Origin: Chryseobacterium gregarium DSM 19109
GTDB lineage: Bacteria > Bacteroidota > Bacteroidia > Flavobacteriales > Weeksellaceae
Direction: 5' to 3'
Assembly: GCF_000430845.1 (NCBI RefSeq)
Contig: NZ_AUMU01000001.1
Span: 454,118 to 518,117 of the forward strand
Length of the DNA: 64,000 nt
In this document: positions 62,158-64,000 of the stretch, piece by piece
Layout: each line of letters opens with the position of its first letter
Numbering within the stretch: the first letter of the stretch is position 1
Position numbers and translations under genes: made by a program
Notes under the pieces: generated by a model
Seen by the model: only the letters and a program-made list of their open reading frames with translations
The model's database searches: none
Told to the model about the DNA's origin: nothing

Positions 62158-62739
62158 ATGAAAAGATATAATTTATTGTTTGTACTATTACTCTTCATTT
62201 TTAACTTTACCACTGCTCAGAAGAAAGCCTCTCCGGCAGCAGATTTCAGTGCGATAGGAGAAGCGAAGAAAAAAATTGAAAATACCGTTCCGTTAGTGAT
62301 CAAGCATTTAAAAGAGATCAGCGAAAAAGAAAACGATCCGAATATTCTTACCAATGGCCAGACTGCCTTAGCGAAGGAATACGGAAAAGTGGAAACGGAA
62401 TGGCGTCTGTACAGAGGGAACATGAACAACTGTATCCTTAACAATTCTTCCAAAAAAGCGAAAAAATGTATGGAGTACCACAATTCTATGTTCAGGGGGA
62501 CTCTGATCAATTATAACAACTATATTACCAACCTGACCCGGAAAAACGGTTATCTTGGGGTGGAAGGTGATACGAAATTTGAGTTTAACCCTTCTGAAAT
62601 CACAACAAAACTGAACGATTCTTATTTTAACGGAGGCGATGCAGCCAACAGAATGAAAAGAGGTCAGAAAAAAGAATTCATAGGACAGACAATGGCTGAT
62701 GACAATGCGCTTAAGCCTTTCAGCCAGCTGGCTCAGTAA
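62158..62739 (+). CDS. Secreted hypothetical protein
   Basis: 193 residues. The signal peptide (LLFVLLLFIFNFTTAQ) is cleaved near 20. The mature part is helical, with two Cys (NNCIL and KKCMEY) that could form a disulfide. No family recognised. Divergent from blaI; a weak terminator follows. Confidence 0.7.
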   Translation: MKRYNLLFVLLLFIFNFTTAQKKASPAADFSAIGEAKKKIENTVPLVIKHLKEISEKENDPNILTNGQTALAKEYGKVETEWRLYRGNMNNCILNNSSKKAKKCMEYHNSMFRGTLINYNNYITNLTRKNGYLGVEGDTKFEFNPSEITTKLNDSYFNGGDAANRMKRGQKKEFIGQTMADDNALKPFSQLAQ

Positions 62740-62763
62740 AAGACCTAAATTACCGTATTGAAA

Positions 62764-62796
62764 TAATCCTGCTTTTATCCAAGGCGGGATTTTTTA
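62764..62796 (+). terminator. Terminator of the secreted protein gene
   Basis: AATCCTGC pairs with GCGGGATT (one G-T pair), followed by TTTTTAT. Confidence 0.6.
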
Positions 62797-62877
62797 TGTG
62801 TGATGCGGCCATTGAAGCCAGGCAGATACGTATGGCATGATAAATGATCAGGTAATCCGAAATTTAAAACAAAGAAA

Positions 62878-63084
62878 ATGAGCGGTTTAAAAAAAGGAGA
62901 CATGGTAAGATGGAATTCCAGCTACGGGGAAACCCATGGGAAGATTACCCACATCCATACAAAGGATTTCGTTTTTATGAACAGGCAGCGGCGCGCCTCG
63001 GAGGAAGAACCCCAATATGAGGTGATGAGTGAAAAGACAGGAAAATCAGCGGTGCACAAAGCTTCCGCTCTTAAAAAAATGTAA
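62878..63084 (+). CDS. DUF2945 / HVA1-type tudor-like small protein
   Basis: 68 residues. GDMVRWNSSYGETHGKI, an inserted KDFVFMNRQRRASEE and YEVMSEKTGKSAVHKASALKK match the hypervirulence-associated TUDOR (DUF2945) domain. It is cytoplasmic and basic. Function unproven. A perfect palindrome follows as terminator, shared with the convergent gene. Confidence 0.85.
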   Translation: MSGLKKGDMVRWNSSYGETHGKITHIHTKDFVFMNRQRRASEEEPQYEVMSEKTGKSAVHKASALKKM

Positions 63085-63111
63085 ACTGCCACAAATTAAT
63101 TTGTGGCAGTT
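63084..63111. terminator. Bidirectional palindromic terminator
   Basis: AACTGCCACAAATT and AATTTGTGGCAGTT form a perfect 28-base palindrome, followed by ATTTTA, between convergent genes. Confidence 0.75.
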
Positions 63112-63129
63112 ATTTTAGGGTATGGATCC

Positions 63130-63540
63130 TTACTTTATTCTATCGTAAATCAGTTTGGTAACAACCGCTCCGAAAAGGTAATAGGCAACCGTCATTATTT
63201 TTTTCTGGTTATTCTCGGCAACCGGTGTATCATCGAGGCCCATTTTTTCAGGAAGGGCTACTGCACCGAGCCCCATCAATACGCCGGAAGCAATATTAAA
63301 GTCGGTAGTGGCAGTCGCTGCATAATACATTCCGTTTCCGATCACGTCACCGGCCAATGTAGCGGCATACAGCTGCTCGTGGTTCGTCACCTTCATATCC
63401 ACTTTATCCAAAGCCATATTCAGCGCTTCCTCGCCCACTTTGTTGATCTCCGGAACATTGTCGAAATTTTTTCTGATGGCTTCGTGAAGCAGGCTGAGTG
63501 CAACGGCACCTCCCAGACCTGCAAGGATTTTTTTATACAT
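63130..63540 (-). CDS. Hypothetical membrane protein
   Basis: 136 residues. A hydrophobic N-terminus (ILAGLGGAVALSLLHEAI), a middle Gly/Ala-rich region (ASGVLMGLGAVALPE) and a C-terminal helix (YYLFGAVVTKLIYD) suggest two or three membrane segments. No family recognised. Monocistronic, convergent with the DUF2945 gene. Confidence 0.7.
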   Translation of the reverse strand: MYKKILAGLGGAVALSLLHEAIRKNFDNVPEINKVGEEALNMALDKVDMKVTNHEQLYAATLAGDVIGNGMYYAATATTDFNIASGVLMGLGAVALPEKMGLDDTPVAENNQKKIMTVAYYLFGAVVTKLIYDRIK

Positions 63541-63881
63541 AGTCTTATATTTAATGGTATATTATATATAGATATTCACCTGCATAAATTAAGCCATTAC
63601 AGCAACTCATCTGTAAAAGTCTTTAAATAAATGCAGAGGTATTTAAAGCCGGAAATTTCATTTCTTCTGCAGGTAAAATACAACAGGTATACATTAAGAT
63701 AAAATAACAGGATCAATGCAGTTCTTCTATATATCGGCAACATCATCTTACTTCCCTGCCTTCTCAAATAAAATCTTTGCATTAAAGAATAATCTTTCTC
63801 TCCTGTTGTATGATCCGGATCAGGACATCAAATGGATAAATCAGTCAGGCGATATAAAATTCACCATTTGGGGAAATAAGA
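63541..63881. other. Intergenic region without a supported gene
   Basis: About 340 bases between the hypothetical membrane protein and the tRNA terminator. Two short reading frames (61 and 66 codons) overlap each other on opposite strands, lack promoters and have no recognisable product. I see no structured RNA or repeat in it. Confidence 0.6.
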
Positions 63882-63910
63882 AAGAGTATTACAATTTTTG
63901 TAATACTCTT
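63882..63910 (-). terminator. Terminator of the tRNA-fMet gene
   Basis: AAGAGTATTACAA pairs perfectly over 13 bases with TTGTAATACTCTT around three bases, followed on the minus strand by TCTTATTT. It begins 7 bases after the tRNA 3' end. Confidence 0.85.
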
Positions 63911-63916
63911 CTTTAG

Positions 63917-63989
<73 letters not shown>

Positions 63990-64000
63990 GTGTATCTTTA

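Noticed and set aside
63597..63782. 61-codon minus-strand reading frame
   Set aside because: No promoter, no recognisable product, and it overlaps the other doubtful frame.
63716..63916. 66-codon plus-strand reading frame before the tRNA
   Set aside because: Its last codons are the terminator hairpin of the tRNA gene; no promoter or family.

Overview
The window looks like chromosomal DNA of a Flavobacteriales bacterium close to Chryseobacterium (Weeksellaceae). Reasons: many genes are preceded by the Bacteroidetes -7 box TAnnTTTG rather than a Shine-Dalgarno sequence. There is a type IX secretion (type B) gliding-motility C-terminal domain, a tandem pair of GLPGLI proteins, a DUF4476-type protein, and RecQ and TatC of Bacteroidetes type. 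I see no insertion sequence, phage, CRISPR array or rRNA. The only RNA gene is an initiator tRNA at the right edge.

Region 1 (1-11.4 kb) is the most interesting. A left-truncated plus-strand operon encodes an ATP-grasp ligase, a tiny AT-rich protein, an alpha/beta hydrolase, a second ATP-grasp ligase, a GCS2/YbdK-type carboxylate-amine ligase, a class I glutamine amidotransferase-like protein and a divergent ATP-grasp-like protein. This is a set of amide-bond-forming enzymes with no recognisable known product. It converges on cyanophycin synthetase (cphA), which is divergent from cyanophycinase (cphB) and an isoaspartyl peptidase. Those three genes could make the Asp-Arg storage polymer, cut it to beta-Asp-Arg and split the dipeptide.

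Region 2 (11.4-27.6 kb) is mostly housekeeping and stress genes. It has a methyltransferase, two tandem zinc-ribbon/PH/SHOCT paralogues, an acetyltransferase with hisS, an HRDC protein and a short ssb. An HPP-family operon follows, with a zinc-ribbon protein, a TIGR01777 epimerase and NudK. Next is an electrophile-type reductase cluster (quinone reductase, two SDRs, Old Yellow Enzyme) facing a divergent HxlR regulator, with candidate operators between them. A J-domain/KTSC protein and several orphan secreted proteins close the region.

Region 3 (27.6-45.4 kb) has a tetR-tolC-hlyD-RND efflux operon with a clear promoter and candidate operators. It also has a 1307-residue secreted adhesin-like T9SS protein, CvfB, a DUF4476 protein, lipoamide dehydrogenase, and recQ followed by two small genes.

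Region 4 (45.5-64 kb) has kdsD, tatC, secreted M1 and M61 peptidases, a histidine kinase next to a PBP4-type carboxypeptidase, dipeptidase E, a TPR protein, transaldolase and a maltose-type O-acetyltransferase. It also has a blaI-blaR1(M56)-GLPGLI-GLPGLI operon with a palindromic operator, small stress-type proteins and tRNA-fMet.

All functions were inferred by reading the sequence. No database search was run.
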